Assembly: GCF_008923185.1 (NCBI RefSeq)
Contig: NZ_WBMT01000025.1
Span: 1 to 64,000 of the forward strand
Reading direction: 5' to 3'
DNA from: Actinomadura rudentiformis
GTDB taxonomy: Bacteria; Actinomycetota; Actinomycetes; Streptosporangiales; Streptosporangiaceae
Length of the DNA: 64,000 bases
In this document: piece by piece, positions 1-8,456 of the stretch
Layout: each line of letters starts with the position of its first letter
How positions within the stretch are numbered: the first letter of the stretch is position 1
The notes under the pieces: generated by a model
Database searches by the model: none
What the model saw: the letters and a program-made list of their open reading frames with translations, nothing else
What the model was told of the DNA's origin: nothing
Translations under genes and position numbers: made by a program

Positions 1-1
1 C

Positions 2-115
2 AAGGACTACGTCGTACGCCGCTGCCTCAGCGTCGTGCTCAAGGAAGAGGCCGAGCATCACCGGTATGCGGTGCGCGACCTCACCGTGCTCGAGGCCGAT
101 ACCCGAACCGAGTGA
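2..115 (+). CDS. C-terminal tail of a DinB-like protein (partial)
   Basis: The frame is open from the window edge and ends at a TGA (113-115), giving 37 residues. The stretch reading EEAEHHRYAVRDL resembles the last helix of actinobacterial DinB/DUF664 proteins, where an E-x-x-H-H-x-Y-A-V-R-D-L pattern is common. Only the tail is visible, so the active metal site cannot be judged. The next downstream sequence is a degraded protease fragment, so this gene sits at the edge of a disturbed region. The assignment is by pattern recognition only. Confidence 0.45.
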   Translation, partial: KDYVVRRCLSVVLKEEAEHHRYAVRDLTVLEADTRTE

Positions 116-130
116 AAGCGCGTCCCGGCA

Positions 131-390
131 ATGGACGGCGATCTCGCGATCCTGCGCTTGACCAGCCCATCTTGCTGTCGGAGCCCTTCATCGCACCCGC
201 ACTGCCCAGCCAGGGCGCGGTGCCGACCGGCGAGGTAGTCACGACCGGCTACGGAAAGACCGGCAATGCGGGCTTCCCCAACGAACGACGCGAGGTCTTC
301 CTCGATGTCACGCCGCGGTGGACCTGCGAAGGCATCTACCAGTTCGTGAAGCCGATCACGCCCGGAATGAACTGCACCCGCATGCTCCGG
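131..390 (+). pseudogene. trypsin-like serine protease fragment, frameshifted
   Basis: From the ATG at 131 the translation begins MDGDLAILRLTSP, which matches the catalytic-Asp strand of chymotrypsin-fold proteases (D-x-A-L-L-R-L). Around 160-170 the homology moves to another frame, which continues QPILLSEPF and later VVTTGYGKTG, a typical strand after the Asp segment. No catalytic His or Ser region is present. It is therefore a frameshifted internal piece of a secreted S1-family protease. It ends near a perfect inverted repeat at 378-411. No function is expected. Confidence 0.5.
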
Positions 391-411
391 CCAGACGGCC
401 GGAGCATGCGG
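378..411. repeat. perfect 15-bp inverted repeat with 4-nt loop
   Basis: Bases 378-392 (CCGCATGCTCCGGCC) pair exactly with 397-411 around an AGAC loop. It lies at the end of the protease fragment. It could be a terminator or the trace of a mobile-element end. No T-run follows it on either strand. Confidence 0.6.
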
Positions 412-550
412 CACTGGGTGATGTCGTCATCGGAATCGTCTCCTGAAATATCTCTGGCCAGTGCGGCAACCCGACCTATCCCACCGTGAATAGGAATGTT
501 TCTCAGCACCGAACCTGGATAAGCGGCAACGTGGGGAGCTAGCCGGCGGT

Positions 551-949
551 TCATCCACCTGCCTTCAGCCGGAACGCGAGGCGGCGGGGCGCCTGCACGC
601 GATAGCTGTCCGTCACCAGCTCGGCAACCTCGACCCAGTCCGTCTCGTCGTCCAGCACCATTCCCACGACATTCACACCCCAGTCGGCCCGGAAGAATGG
701 AGGGCCGGCATGCGCCAGCGCGGCCAACTCCCCGGGCGGCGCCCGGAAGGTCATCAGGATGGCCGGATCGTCCATATCGATGTACGCCGACCCCCTCTCG
801 TCGGTGGTGTAGACGTGCAGGAACGTCCGCCGGCGAATCCGCCACCGCAGGCCGATCCACGACGGCTCCTCGTACGCCTCGGGCAGTTCCCCGCAGATCA
901 CCCGGAACCGGCCCACAACGGCGGGTGGAACGTCCGCGATGTCGCTCAT
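551..949 (-). CDS. MmcQ/YjbR family protein
   Basis: This 132-residue protein has the compact alpha/beta layout of the MmcQ/YjbR (CyaY-like fold) family. An early E-E-P-S-W-I-G-L-R-W segment is followed by FLHVYTTDERG and a central LMTFRAPPGE. The W-G-V-N-V-V-G-M-V-L-D-D-E-T-D-W-V-E-V-A-E-L-V stretch near the C-terminus is characteristic of the family. Members are described as putative DNA-binding proteins but their role is not established. The length is normal and the frame intact, although the flanks are pseudogenes. It appears to be transcribed alone. Confidence 0.85.
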   Translation of the reverse strand: MSDIADVPPAVVGRFRVICGELPEAYEEPSWIGLRWRIRRRTFLHVYTTDERGSAYIDMDDPAILMTFRAPPGELAALAHAGPPFFRADWGVNVVGMVLDDETDWVEVAELVTDSYRVQAPRRLAFRLKAGG

Positions 950-1144
950 CTGTACCTCCCGCGCCCATCCTGCCCGCCGGGTAGGACATCAGCACATCAG
1001 AGTCTCCGGGGGGCCCTGTCAGATTTTTCGTGCTGTCTGATCAGTGTCGGCCGTCTGGGGTGTTCGAATCCAACTTCGGGACGCGCGTGCCGGTGACCGG
1101 ATGAGGCTAGGCGGGCGAACCACTCCCGCGCAGGCGCGCCCGGC

Positions 1145-1371
1145 CACCAGTACTACACCCAGGTCAAGGACCGCATCGACGGCAAACGTGCAGCGCTCTC
1201 CCAAGCCCGCCGCATCGTCCTCGAAGCGGTCCACATCCTGAACGAACTCGGCGACGACGCCCTCACTGGACCTGACCACCCGGCCAGGCCGATCGGACCA
1301 GGGCGACCGCGTCGCCACCGGAACGGGAACGGGCCTGACCGGGGCCGCCTCCCTCAACCGATGCCGATGTG
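1145..1371 (+). pseudogene. probable IS110-type transposase C-terminal fragment
   Basis: The open frame reads HQYYTQVKDRIDGKRAALS, then ARRIVLEAVHILNELGDDAL, before running into low-complexity sequence and a stop at 1369-1371. The basic Y-x-x-x-K-x-R-x-x-G-K-x-A x-x-x-A-R-x-I pattern resembles the end of IS110/IS116/IS902 transposases. No start, DEDD domain or element ends were found. It is a remnant at best and the identification is tentative. Confidence 0.35.
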
Positions 1372-1995
1372 ACCGGCTCCTGCCAAGCTGCTGTCTGGAC
1401 CACTCGCCCTGCCGAGCAGGAACGACGTGGGCGGCCTCCAAAGACTGAGCGGTCACATCCCCCGGCAGGCCGGGGGACACCCCATCCATCATCATGTCGC
1501 CGGACCTCCGGCACGCCCCCCGGGGTCCGTGGGCCCAGGTAAGTCTGGCTGCCCCAGGCCTGCACCTCTCCGAACCGGCGCGATCACCCCAACCCCCGAC
1601 CACAGGAGGCTCACTCCCCACCCGACCCCGGCTGCAGCGGAAGCATCGACGGATTGCTCTCTGCAGAGTGGATCAGGACAGGTCGATGCTTCCTCCCGCA
1701 CCACCACGACGCACGCACCCCCTCAACCCCGGAGTGTCGTCAACCCGCGATCACCCGGCACTTTCCGCCGACGGCCGGAAAGTGCGAAAGTCGAGTGGTT
1801 CAACACCAGCACAAAACGGGTGGGTCATCGAGATACTCAGACCTCTGTGACTCTTGAGTCATCGAGGTCAATCTGCGAGCCGAAATCGGGCCCAGTTTGT
1901 CCAGCCTTTGCGAGCCGACGCATGCCAACTATCACTCCAGCTTGAAATCTGCTTTTGGCATCAAGGTTGGCGACATTCTCGGCAATATATCGCCG
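1372..1995. other. no recognisable gene
   Basis: Several overlapping open frames exist on both strands, but none has a recognisable domain, a convincing ribosome-binding site or a protein-like composition. The stretch lies between a transposase-like remnant and a truncated carboxylase gene. It is probably rearranged or decayed DNA. Confidence 0.4.
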
Positions 1996-3282
1996 GAGAT
2001 TCAGGACATGGCGCTGGCGGCGGGCGCCCCGATCGTGTCGATCAACGACGGGGCGGGGGCGCGGATCCAGGAGGGTGTGACCGCGCTGGCCGGCTATGGC
2101 GGCATCTTCTCCCGCTGCGTGGCGTCCTCGGGTGTCATCCCGCAGATTTCGGTGATGGTCGGCCCGTGCGCGGGCGGCGCCGCCTACGCACCCGCGTTGA
2201 CCGATTTTCGTGTTCATGGTCCGCGAGACCTCGCAGATGTTCATCACCGGACCCGACGTTGTCCAGGCGGTGACCGGGGAGAAGGTCACCCAGAACGAGT
2301 TGGGCGGCGCCGACGTTCACGCCGCGATCTCGGGTGTGGCGCATTTCGTCCACGACGACGAACAGTCCTGCCTCGAAGGAGTCCGTACCTGATATCAATG
2401 CTGCCGGCCAACAACCACGAGCAGCCCCCGGTCGCCGCCACCGACGACACCATCGACCGACCCAACAACGCGCTGCTGGACTTGGTGCCCGCCGATCCGC
2501 AACGCCCCTACGACATGCGGGCGCTGATCGCCGAGGTCGTGGATGACGCCGAGTTCCTCGAAGTCCACGAGCGCTTCGCCGGATCGGTGATCACCGCGCT
2601 GGCGCGCATCGACGGCCATGTCGTGGGCATCATCGCCAACCAGCCCAACAACATGGCAGGCGTGCTGGACATCTCCTCTTCGGAGAAGGCCGCGAAGTTC
2701 GTCTCCACCTGCGATTCGTTCAACATCCCGCTGATCACCCTGGTCGATGTGCCCGGTTTCCTGCCCGGCGTGGACCAGGAACACGGCGGCATCATCCGCC
2801 ACGGCGCGAAACTCTTGTACGCGTACTGCAACGCGACCGTGCCGCGCATCCAGCTCATCGTGCGCAAGGCCTACGGCGGCGCCTACATCGTGATGGACTC
2901 CCGCTCCATCGGCGCGGACCTGTCCTACGCGTGGCCGACCAACGAGATCGCGGTGATGGGCGCCGAGGGCGCGGCCAACGTCATCTTCCGCAAGGAAATC
3001 GCCGCGTCCAAGAACCCGGAATTGGCCAGGGCCCGACGCATCGACGAATACCGCGACGAACTGATGCACCCCTACTATGCGGCCCAGCGCGGGCTGGTCG
3101 ACGACATCATCGACCCCCGCGAAACCCGCCACATCCTGGCCCGCTCACTGAAAATGCTACGCGCCAAATCCGCGCCGCTGCCGCAGCGCAAACACGGAAA
3201 CCCCCCACATGAGAAGCTTCGACAAGCTGCCGTCGATCTTTCCGGTACAGACCTCATACGACGCCTGGATCAGATGTCTTGA
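1996..3282 (+). pseudogene. acyl-CoA carboxylase beta subunit (carboxyltransferase), 5'-truncated with two frameshifts
   Basis: Homology to biotin-dependent carboxyltransferase beta chains (PccB/AccD type) starts at about 1996 and runs to about 3207, where KHGNPP matches the normal C-terminus. Conserved pieces include INDGAGARIQEG, VGPCAGGAAY, VDVPGFLPG, YGGAYIVMDS and AVMGAEGAANVIF. The N-terminal quarter is missing. An extra T in the T-run near 2204-2207 shifts the frame. The middle block (MVRETSQMFITGPDVVQA) then continues in the next frame until a missing base near 2389 restores the original one. The frame also reads through the normal end to 3282. Intact relatives carboxylate acetyl- or propionyl-CoA; this copy should be inactive. 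Confidence 0.85.
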
Positions 3283-3413
3283 GAACCAAGGTGCCGACCG
3301 TGCTGGATCCGCTCACGCAAAACCGCATCTCCGCAGCTCACAGCAGAGTATCCGACGTTCCGGTTCAACGTTTGAGGTCCCCGTGGGCTGAGTTCTGCTC
3401 CAATGGGTGTCGG

Positions 3414-4076
3414 TCAGCCCACGACGACTGCCGCGAGAATCAGCCTGTCTCGGGCGATCCACCGGCCGGTGAAGCCGGTCACTTCGACGCCGTCGAGGAT
3501 CGGCCCGGGAACTTTCAGCTTGGCGGTGAAGCGCAATTCCTCGATCCTGACGCGCACGTCCTCGAAGCCCAGCCAACGCCCGGTAAGCGGATACCAGGCC
3601 TTGTAGACCGCCTCCTTGCAGCAGAACAGCAAACGATCGGCGTGCACACCGTAGCCGGCAGGCACGGTGTAGTCGTCGTCGAAGACCACGAGCCTTGCGA
3701 CGCCCTCGGGCAAAGGCTGGTTGGGTTCGGCGTCGATACCGACGCTGCCGATGTCCTGTGCGTGCGCGACGGCCGCGGCCCGGTAGCCCTCGCAGTGGGT
3801 TATGCTGCCGACGATTCCGGGCGGCCACATCGGCGCACGACTGGGACCTGGCAACAGTGGCGTGCGCGGCAGTCCCAACCGTGACAACGCCAGATGCGCG
3901 CAGTGGCGTCCGGTGGTGAACTCTCGGCGGCGGCCCTCGATCGCCACGGCGATCACCGCCTGCTCTTCCGGGAACAACTCGACATCGGCCACGTCGCCGA
4001 ACACTTCCGCTATCGCCACGGTGGGCGGCATGAGTTCCTCGAGCACCGTTGGAGCATAACCATAGCGATCTTCCAC
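3414..4076 (-). CDS. 4'-phosphopantetheinyl transferase, EntD/Sfp type
   Basis: The 220-residue protein carries the signature elements of the superfamily: a basic N-terminal GRRREFTTGR segment, the SITHCEGY strand, the metal-binding V-G-I-D-A-E-P-N motif and the FCCKEAVYKAW helix with the second acidic metal ligand. These enzymes move phosphopantetheine from CoA to a carrier-protein serine, activating PKS, NRPS or fatty-acid carrier proteins. The length fits EntD-like members. Start choice is uncertain, because an internal Met (ELMPPTVAIAEVF) aligns better with usual starts. No carrier-protein or synthase gene is nearby, so its partner is elsewhere. Confidence 0.9.
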   Translation of the reverse strand: MEDRYGYAPTVLEELMPPTVAIAEVFGDVADVELFPEEQAVIAVAIEGRRREFTTGRHCAHLALSRLGLPRTPLLPGPSRAPMWPPGIVGSITHCEGYRAAAVAHAQDIGSVGIDAEPNQPLPEGVARLVVFDDDYTVPAGYGVHADRLLFCCKEAVYKAWYPLTGRWLGFEDVRVRIEELRFTAKLKVPGPILDGVEVTGFTGRWIARDRLILAAVVVG

Positions 4077-4089
4077 GCTCGTCGTGCGC

Positions 4090-4192
4090 CTGGGAACTGC
4101 CCGCCAACTGCGTCTACAACGCGCTCTATCTCGTCCTGGCCGAAGACCTCGACTGCACCCCAGCCGAGGTAGTATTCGGTCGGCGAGCGTGA
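4090..4192 (+). other. unidentified short open frame tail
   Basis: A frame ending at TGA 4190-4192 reads NALYLVLAEDLDCTPAEVVFGRRA. It looks like the end of a real protein, possibly a small helical or HTH type, but has no clear start. It abuts the start-less ATPase, so a recombination junction near 4170-4200 is likely. No function is proposed. Confidence 0.2.
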
Positions 4193-5189
4193 TCGCCTGC
4201 GTGGGCGGGCCAGTACGTCAGCCGCAACGGGGGGCGTAACCGTCCTTGCCGGGCCCCCGAAGGTCGGCAAGTCATGGCTTGCCCTGGGCCTTGCCGTCAC
4301 CGTGGCCTCAGGGGGCAAGGCTCTGGGCAAGGTCGACGTCGACGCCGGCCCCGCGCTCTATCTGGCGTTGGAGGACACAGGCCGACGACTCCAGTCCCGT
4401 CTGCGGACGGTCCTTGCCGGGGCCATGCCCCCGAAGGACCTGACGTGCGTGATCGAATGCCCCGCCCTCAGCCAAGGCGGCGTCGACCGCATCACCGCAT
4501 GGCTGGACGCCCACCCGAACGCCCGCCTGGTCGTGATCGACGTCTTCGCCAAGGTGCGTGGTCCCCGACAGGTCGGAATGTCGGCCTACGACACCGACTA
4601 TCGGTCCGTCGGCGAGATCAAAGCCATCGCCGACCGGTACGGCGTCACCTTCCTCGTCGTCCACCACACCCGCAAGATCGAATCGGACGACTTCCTCGCG
4701 GACGTCTCCGGGACGAACGGCATCGCCGGAGCCGCGGACGCGATCCTCGTCCTCCGGCGGACGAGAGGCAAAGCGGACGGCGTCCTCCTGGTCACCGGAC
4801 GGGATGTGGACGAGTCCGAGTATGCCATGGCCTTCAACGCCGAGGCCGGTACCTGGCGAATGCTCGACCAGCCCGCCGACGAACTGGCCATGATCGACAC
4901 CCGCCTCGCGATCATCGCCCATCTGAGACACCACCCCGGCCAAGGCCCCAAACAGATCAGCGAGGCCACCGGCATCTCTTATGACCTGACCAAGAAGACG
5001 GTCAAGCGGATGGGCGACGACAACCAGCTCCACAGCGACGGCAAGGGCCACTACTACGTGCCCGAAGAACCTGTGTCTCCTCTGTCTCCGCTGTCTCCGC
5101 CCCAGCTCACAACCGCTCTTGACGGGGACAGCCCTCATCTCGCGCTGTCCCTGAACCCGCTCAACACCCTCGAAGGGACCCCACTGTGA
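4173..5189 (+). CDS. AAA/RecA-fold ATPase (DnaB/RepA-like), start codon missing
   Basis: The frame opens after a TAG at 4170-4172. Sequence before the VTVLAG strand looks unrelated to the family, and no ATG or GTG lies upstream of Walker A (GPPKVGKSW, about 4251-4277). The first in-frame GTG, at 4302, would remove it. Walker B is RLVVIDVFAKV, followed by an FLVVHHTRK strand, as in AAA_25/RepA helicase-like ATPases of phage and plasmids. The end (LAIIAHLRHHPGQGPKQISEATG onward) forms a winged-helix-like domain. It overlaps the next gene by four bases (GTGA). It is probably 5'-truncated by recombination, although a non-standard start is possible. Confidence 0.65.
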   Translation, partial: YSVGERDRLRGRASTSAATGGVTVLAGPPKVGKSWLALGLAVTVASGGKALGKVDVDAGPALYLALEDTGRRLQSRLRTVLAGAMPPKDLTCVIECPALSQGGVDRITAWLDAHPNARLVVIDVFAKVRGPRQVGMSAYDTDYRSVGEIKAIADRYGVTFLVVHHTRKIESDDFLADVSGTNGIAGAADAILVLRRTRGKADGVLLVTGRDVDESEYAMAFNAEAGTWRMLDQPADELAMIDTRLAIIAHLRHHPGQGPKQISEATGISYDLTKKTVKRMGDDNQLHSDGKGHYYVPEEPVSPLSPLSPPQLTTALDGDSPHLALSLNPLNTLEGTPL

Positions 5190-5590
5190 ACGTTGCCAAG
5201 TCCGCCTACGACGACCAGTTCCAAGCAGCAGTCTCCGACGTTCGCCGCTACATGAACCTCCACGCCCAGAAGACCGGCTCCAGCGTCGGCCCGTCCGACG
5301 CCGCATGGATCAAGGCGAAGTTCGACGAGTTCGCGCTCGACCTGCTGTCGGGCAAGGGCAGCCGCTGCCCGCACATCGGACCTTTCCCCATGGTCGCTCA
5401 CACCGCCACATGGGCCACGCACCAACTGGTCTGCCCCGCCTGCATCGACCCCATCAAGCCGTCCGAGGAGGAAGACCGCCGCTGCGACCGCTGCGGTGCC
5501 ACCACAGCCACGCTCCACGCCGGTCAGCGCTCACGCCCCGGCACTACAGGAGTTACACCGCGTACTCCGACGGTTGTCCTCCGCGCTTGA
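5186..5590 (+). CDS. element-borne Cys-rich protein, putative zinc binding
   Basis: The start is a GTG overlapping the ATPase stop (GTGA), which implies translational coupling. The 134-residue product has an N-terminal helical part and a Cys-rich module: CPHIGPFPMVAHTATWATHQ, then C-P-A-C and, 17 residues later, C-D-R-C. This spacing fits a zinc ribbon. Similar small proteins accompany ATPase-Xis-Int cassettes in actinobacterial elements (recollection, not searched). The last ~25 residues are low-complexity and the true C-terminus could be disturbed. Confidence 0.6.
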   Translation: MNVAKSAYDDQFQAAVSDVRRYMNLHAQKTGSSVGPSDAAWIKAKFDEFALDLLSGKGSRCPHIGPFPMVAHTATWATHQLVCPACIDPIKPSEEEDRRCDRCGATTATLHAGQRSRPGTTGVTPRTPTVVLRA

Positions 5591-5638
5591 TCGGGAATGG
5601 GCGACACCTCACACGCTGCCAACACCCAGCCGCAGGGC

Positions 5639-5660
5639 GACTGTCAAGCCACTGACAGTC
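5639..5660. repeat. 8-bp inverted repeat upstream of the excisionase gene
   Basis: GACTGTCA and TGACAGTC are separated by six bases in the 150-bp gap before the excisionase gene. It is a candidate operator or Xis/Int accessory site. Confidence 0.4.
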
Positions 5661-5743
5661 GAAGGGAGTTGTGGGTGGGACCGCAGCCACGGTGTGCAGT
5701 GCTCTGTGGGCGGTTTGCGAGCTCCGGCAGATGTGCTTGCGGC

Positions 5744-5950
5744 ATGGACGAGCTACGCGTGTACACGCCCAGCGAGGCAGCGCGTGTCTTGAAGATTCCC
5801 GAGTCGTGGCTGCGGAAGAAGGCCGCGTCCCGTGCGATCCCCTGCACGTTCATCGGCAGGCACCTGCGCTTCAGCGAGAACGACCTCACGCAGATCGTGC
5901 GACAGGGCGGCAGAGCACCGGTCAGGCCGATGCCGCCCACGCCCCAGTGA
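5744..5950 (+). CDS. excisionase-like MerR/HTH_17 protein
   Basis: This 68-residue basic protein starts MDELRVYTPSEAARVLKIPE and continues SWLRKKAASRAIP and then RHLRFSENDL. That is the winged-helix pattern of excisionase/AlpA-like HTH_17 proteins: sequence-specific binding through helix 2 and a G/R-H-L-R-F wing. It sits 43 bases before the integrase gene, the usual xis-int order, and probably controls integration direction. An earlier in-frame start exists, but the ATG at 5744 aligns with the domain start. Confidence 0.8.
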   Translation: MDELRVYTPSEAARVLKIPESWLRKKAASRAIPCTFIGRHLRFSENDLTQIVRQGGRAPVRPMPPTPQ

Positions 5951-5993
5951 GTCGTCTTCGTGCAGACCGACCGGATCAGAAAGGAGGAAGAAG

Positions 5994-7208
5994 TTGGCAT
6001 ATGCCGAGTGCTTGGGCAAGAAATGGCGGGCCCGCTACAAGAGGCCCGATGGCACCTATGGGTCCGAGCCTGGGTTCGAGACCAAGACCGCGGCCGAACA
6101 CTGGGGGGAAGAACAGGAAGCAATGATCCGGCGCCGCACCTGGATCGATCCTGACGAGGGCGAGACGCGTTTTGCTGACTTCGCCGAGCACTGGCTGTCG
6201 GTGAGCCGCCTGGCGATCAACACCGAAGCCAAGTACCGCTCGCAGCTGCGTAACCACATCCTTCCGCAGTGGGAGGACTGGCCGCTCATCCTGATCGTCA
6301 ACAACCATCTGGAGGTGCAGGGGTGGGTCAACGAGTTGCATGACAGCCTTGCCGAGTCCACCGTGGCCTCGGTCTTCTCCCTGTTCTCAACGATTATGAA
6401 CGCTGCCGTTCGCGCCCGAAAGATTCCGGCCAGCCCCTGTCAGGGGATCCGGGTCACCTCGGGTGGTGACGAGGTGGAGCGGTTGGTGGCCACGCCGGTT
6501 CAGGTGCTCAGAGCGGCACTGCGGATGGCCGATCTTGCCGGCTACCCTGGGTTTGTTCTGACGCTGATGGATGCCTACACCGGTGCGCGATGGTCAGAGC
6601 TGATCTCCCAGTGGCCCGGACTGTATGACCGGACCAACAAGCAGATCCCGGTGCGCCGGCCGCTGCGGGAAGCCGGCGGGCAGATAGAAGAGGCACCCCG
6701 GCCCAAGAGCCCCGCCTCCAAACGGTGGATTCAACTGCCGCCGTTCCTGGCAACCCTCTATGAGGCATTGATCAATGAGTGCCCGTACCGCCGCGCGTTC
6801 ACCGGCGCGCGAGGCGGTGCGCTGCGCTGTAGCAACTTCAGCCGCCGATTCTGGCGGCCCGCTTGGGACGGCAACCCCGATAGTCCCGATCCGGAGGTCC
6901 GGACGCCTGCCATTTTGGCCGGGTTCACCTTCCACGAGGGCCGCCACACCCAGCGCACCTGGCTGGCCGACGACCTCATCCCTGATGTCGCCCGGGCGGC
7001 CCGGCTAGGCCACAAACTGCCCGGCATGGCCGACGTTTACGAGCACGTCACCCCTGACATGCAACAGCGCGTCCTGGACGTTCTGCAGGCCCGCTGGGAC
7101 AGCTCTGTCGCGCAACTGACAGCTGACGAACGGCGCCATCTCCTCCGGATCGTCCCACTCGACCTTGCAGCCACGATTACCGAGCGTGCCCGAGCCGCGG
7201 GGGAATGA
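5994..7208 (+). CDS. tyrosine recombinase (integrase) of the small element
   Basis: A strong AAGGAGG (5981-5987) places the start at the TTG at 5994, in frame with the whole domain; upstream in-frame sequence is shadow. The 404-residue protein has an arm-binding N-terminus (KKWRARYKRPDGTYGSEPGF), a core-binding domain (about residues 60-160) and a catalytic domain. The catalytic set is visible: Arg in YTGARWSEL, Lys in SPASKRWIQLP, H-E-G-R-H, a later LGHK and Tyr in VYEHV. The spacer between HEGRH and the wall is family-like. The gene ends 112 bp before tRNA-Val(GAC), the likely attachment gene. It appears intact. Confidence 0.9.
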   Translation: MAYAECLGKKWRARYKRPDGTYGSEPGFETKTAAEHWGEEQEAMIRRRTWIDPDEGETRFADFAEHWLSVSRLAINTEAKYRSQLRNHILPQWEDWPLILIVNNHLEVQGWVNELHDSLAESTVASVFSLFSTIMNAAVRARKIPASPCQGIRVTSGGDEVERLVATPVQVLRAALRMADLAGYPGFVLTLMDAYTGARWSELISQWPGLYDRTNKQIPVRRPLREAGGQIEEAPRPKSPASKRWIQLPPFLATLYEALINECPYRRAFTGARGGALRCSNFSRRFWRPAWDGNPDSPDPEVRTPAILAGFTFHEGRHTQRTWLADDLIPDVARAARLGHKLPGMADVYEHVTPDMQQRVLDVLQARWDSSVAQLTADERRHLLRIVPLDLAATITERARAAGE

Positions 7209-7267
7209 GCGTTGCACGGTAGTGCTCACCGGCGGATGATCTCCAGTTTCTCGCCAGGAGACGGCGA

Positions 7268-7300
7268 AAGCCTCGTCCCGATCTTGTTGGGACGAGGCTT
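7268..7300. terminator. bidirectional terminator between integrase and tRNA cluster
   Basis: AAGCCTCGTCCC (7268-7279) pairs perfectly over 12 bp with 7289-7300, with a 9-nt loop. It lies between the plus-strand integrase and the minus-strand tRNA genes and can stop both. Confidence 0.8.
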
Positions 7301-7319
7301 TGACCTCGGGAAAGGGTGG

Positions 7320-7391
7320 TGGGCGATACTGGGATTGAACCAGTGACCTCTACCGTGTCAAGGTAGCGCTCTCCCACTGAGCTAATCGCCC
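7320..7391 (-). tRNA. tRNA-Val(GAC)
   Basis: The reverse complement folds as a 72-nt cloverleaf with acceptor GGGCGAT/ATCGCCC. The anticodon loop TTGACAC gives GAC, and the T loop is TTCAATC. The discriminator is A, and CCA is encoded just beyond it (7317-7319). Its 3' end faces the small element's integrase, so it is the probable attB gene. Confidence 0.97.
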
Positions 7392-7421
7392 TTGTCCGTG
7401 CTTCTTGGGAAGTACGGGTTG

Positions 7422-7492
7422 AGGTGGAGACGGGATTTGAACCCGTGTACACGGCTTTGCAGGCCGTTGCCTCGCCTCTCGGCCACTCCACC
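7422..7492 (-). tRNA. tRNA-Cys(GCA)
   Basis: The reverse complement gives a 71-nt cloverleaf with GGTGGAG/CTCCACC acceptor. The anticodon loop CTGCAAA gives GCA, and the T loop is TTCAAAT. The discriminator is U, as required for cysteine tRNA. CCA is not encoded. Confidence 0.97.
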
Positions 7493-7521
7493 AGAGGGAG
7501 GCCTTCCGCAAGGCCCCTCAG

Positions 7522-7594
7522 AGCGGAAGACGGGATTCGAACCCGCGACCCTCACCTTGGCAAGGTGATGCTCTACCAACTGAGCCACTTCCGC
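7522..7594 (-). tRNA. tRNA-Gly(GCC)
   Basis: The reverse complement gives a 73-nt cloverleaf with GCGGAAG/CTTCCGC acceptor and discriminator U. The anticodon loop TTGCCAA gives GCC. It is first in the Gly-Cys-Val transcription unit, an arrangement widespread in actinobacteria. Confidence 0.97.
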
Positions 7595-7683
7595 TTGTGC
7601 TGCTCGGGGCCGGGGCCCCTTGCGGCGACGAGGAAAACCTTAGCGTGAAGTCGCGGCTTCCCCAAACCGGTTTCGCGGGCGTC

Positions 7684-7703
7684 GCTTCGACGGGCGTCGA
7701 AGC
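7684..7703. promoter_or_regulatory. candidate ArsR-family operator
   Basis: GCTTCGAC-GGGC-GTCGAAGC is a perfect 8-bp inverted repeat 22 bp upstream of the HTH regulator start at 7726. Its position suits autoregulation. The link is inferred. Confidence 0.5.
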
Positions 7704-7725
7704 TTGGAACGCATAAGGTCCAGGC

Positions 7726-8427
7726 ATGGGTGACCTCGCGTACGACTCCGACATCTCGGTGGTGGCGGCGCTGCTGGCCGACCGGGCCCGGGCCGCGATG
7801 CTGACGGCGTTGCTGGACGGGCGGCCGCTGGCGGCGGGGGAGCTGGCCCGGGTCGCGGGGATCAGCGCGCAGACGGCCAGCTCGCATCTGGCGCGGATGC
7901 TGGACGGCGGGCTGGTCACGGTGATCAAGCAGGGCCGGCACCGGTACTACTCCCTGAGGGGACCCGAGATCGCCCAGGTCATCGAGGCGCTGAGCCGGAT
8001 CAGCCCGCCGGTGACGGTGCGCAGCCTGAAGCAGTCACGGGACGCCCGGCGGCTGCATACGGCGCGGACGTGCTACGACCATCTGGCAGGAGAGGCGGGA
8101 GTGGCGCTGTTCGCCGCCTTGGTGGACTCCGGGCTGATCGAGTCGGACGAGCCCGAGGTCACGGAGAAGGGCGAGGAACGCCTGGGTGAGCTCGGGATCG
8201 ATGTGGCCAGGCTGAGGAAGGGGCGTCGGCGGTTCGCGGCGTACTGCCTCGACTGGACCGAGCGCAGGCCGCACTTGAGCGGGGCGGTGGGGGCGGCGCT
8301 CACCGAGAGGATGATCGAGCTCGGGTGGTTCGAGCGGGGGAGCACACGGCGGGCGCTGACGGCCACGGAGGCCGGGATGCGAGGTTTGGCCGACTCGTTC
8401 GGCTGCATCCTGCCCCAGGATGCGTGA
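7726..8427 (+). CDS. ArsR-type helix-turn-helix regulator
   Basis: The 233-residue protein begins with an ArsR/HTH_20 winged helix. It reads LLADRARAAMLTALLDGRPL, then AGELARVAGISAQTASSHLA (recognition helix), then a KQGRHRYY wing. The C-terminal ~130 residues are helical with a conserved-looking second half (LRKGRRRFAAYCLDWTERRP), as in long actinobacterial ArsR-like proteins. No metal-binding Cys pair typical of true metal sensors is evident, so the effector is unknown. It precedes the pab genes by 30 bp and could be co-transcribed with them. Confidence 0.85.
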   Translation: MGDLAYDSDISVVAALLADRARAAMLTALLDGRPLAAGELARVAGISAQTASSHLARMLDGGLVTVIKQGRHRYYSLRGPEIAQVIEALSRISPPVTVRSLKQSRDARRLHTARTCYDHLAGEAGVALFAALVDSGLIESDEPEVTEKGEERLGELGIDVARLRKGRRRFAAYCLDWTERRPHLSGAVGAALTERMIELGWFERGSTRRALTATEAGMRGLADSFGCILPQDA

Positions 8428-8456
8428 CGCCTGATCGCCCGCGTCACACTGAGAGC

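Noticed and set aside
1055..1085. TTCGAATCC-like T-loop suggesting a tRNA remnant or att copy
   Set aside because: The T stem does not pair and no acceptor is found. It does not match tRNA-Val(GAC) either.
3414..4076. Biosynthetic gene cluster around the phosphopantetheinyl transferase and carboxylase relic
   Set aside because: No PKS, NRPS or carrier-protein gene is present, and the carboxylase is broken. A cluster cannot be supported.
1..7000. Distal att copy for the small element at tRNA-Val(GAC)
   Set aside because: I looked for a second copy of the tRNA 3' end by eye on both strands and found none. The other boundary may be outside the window or lost.
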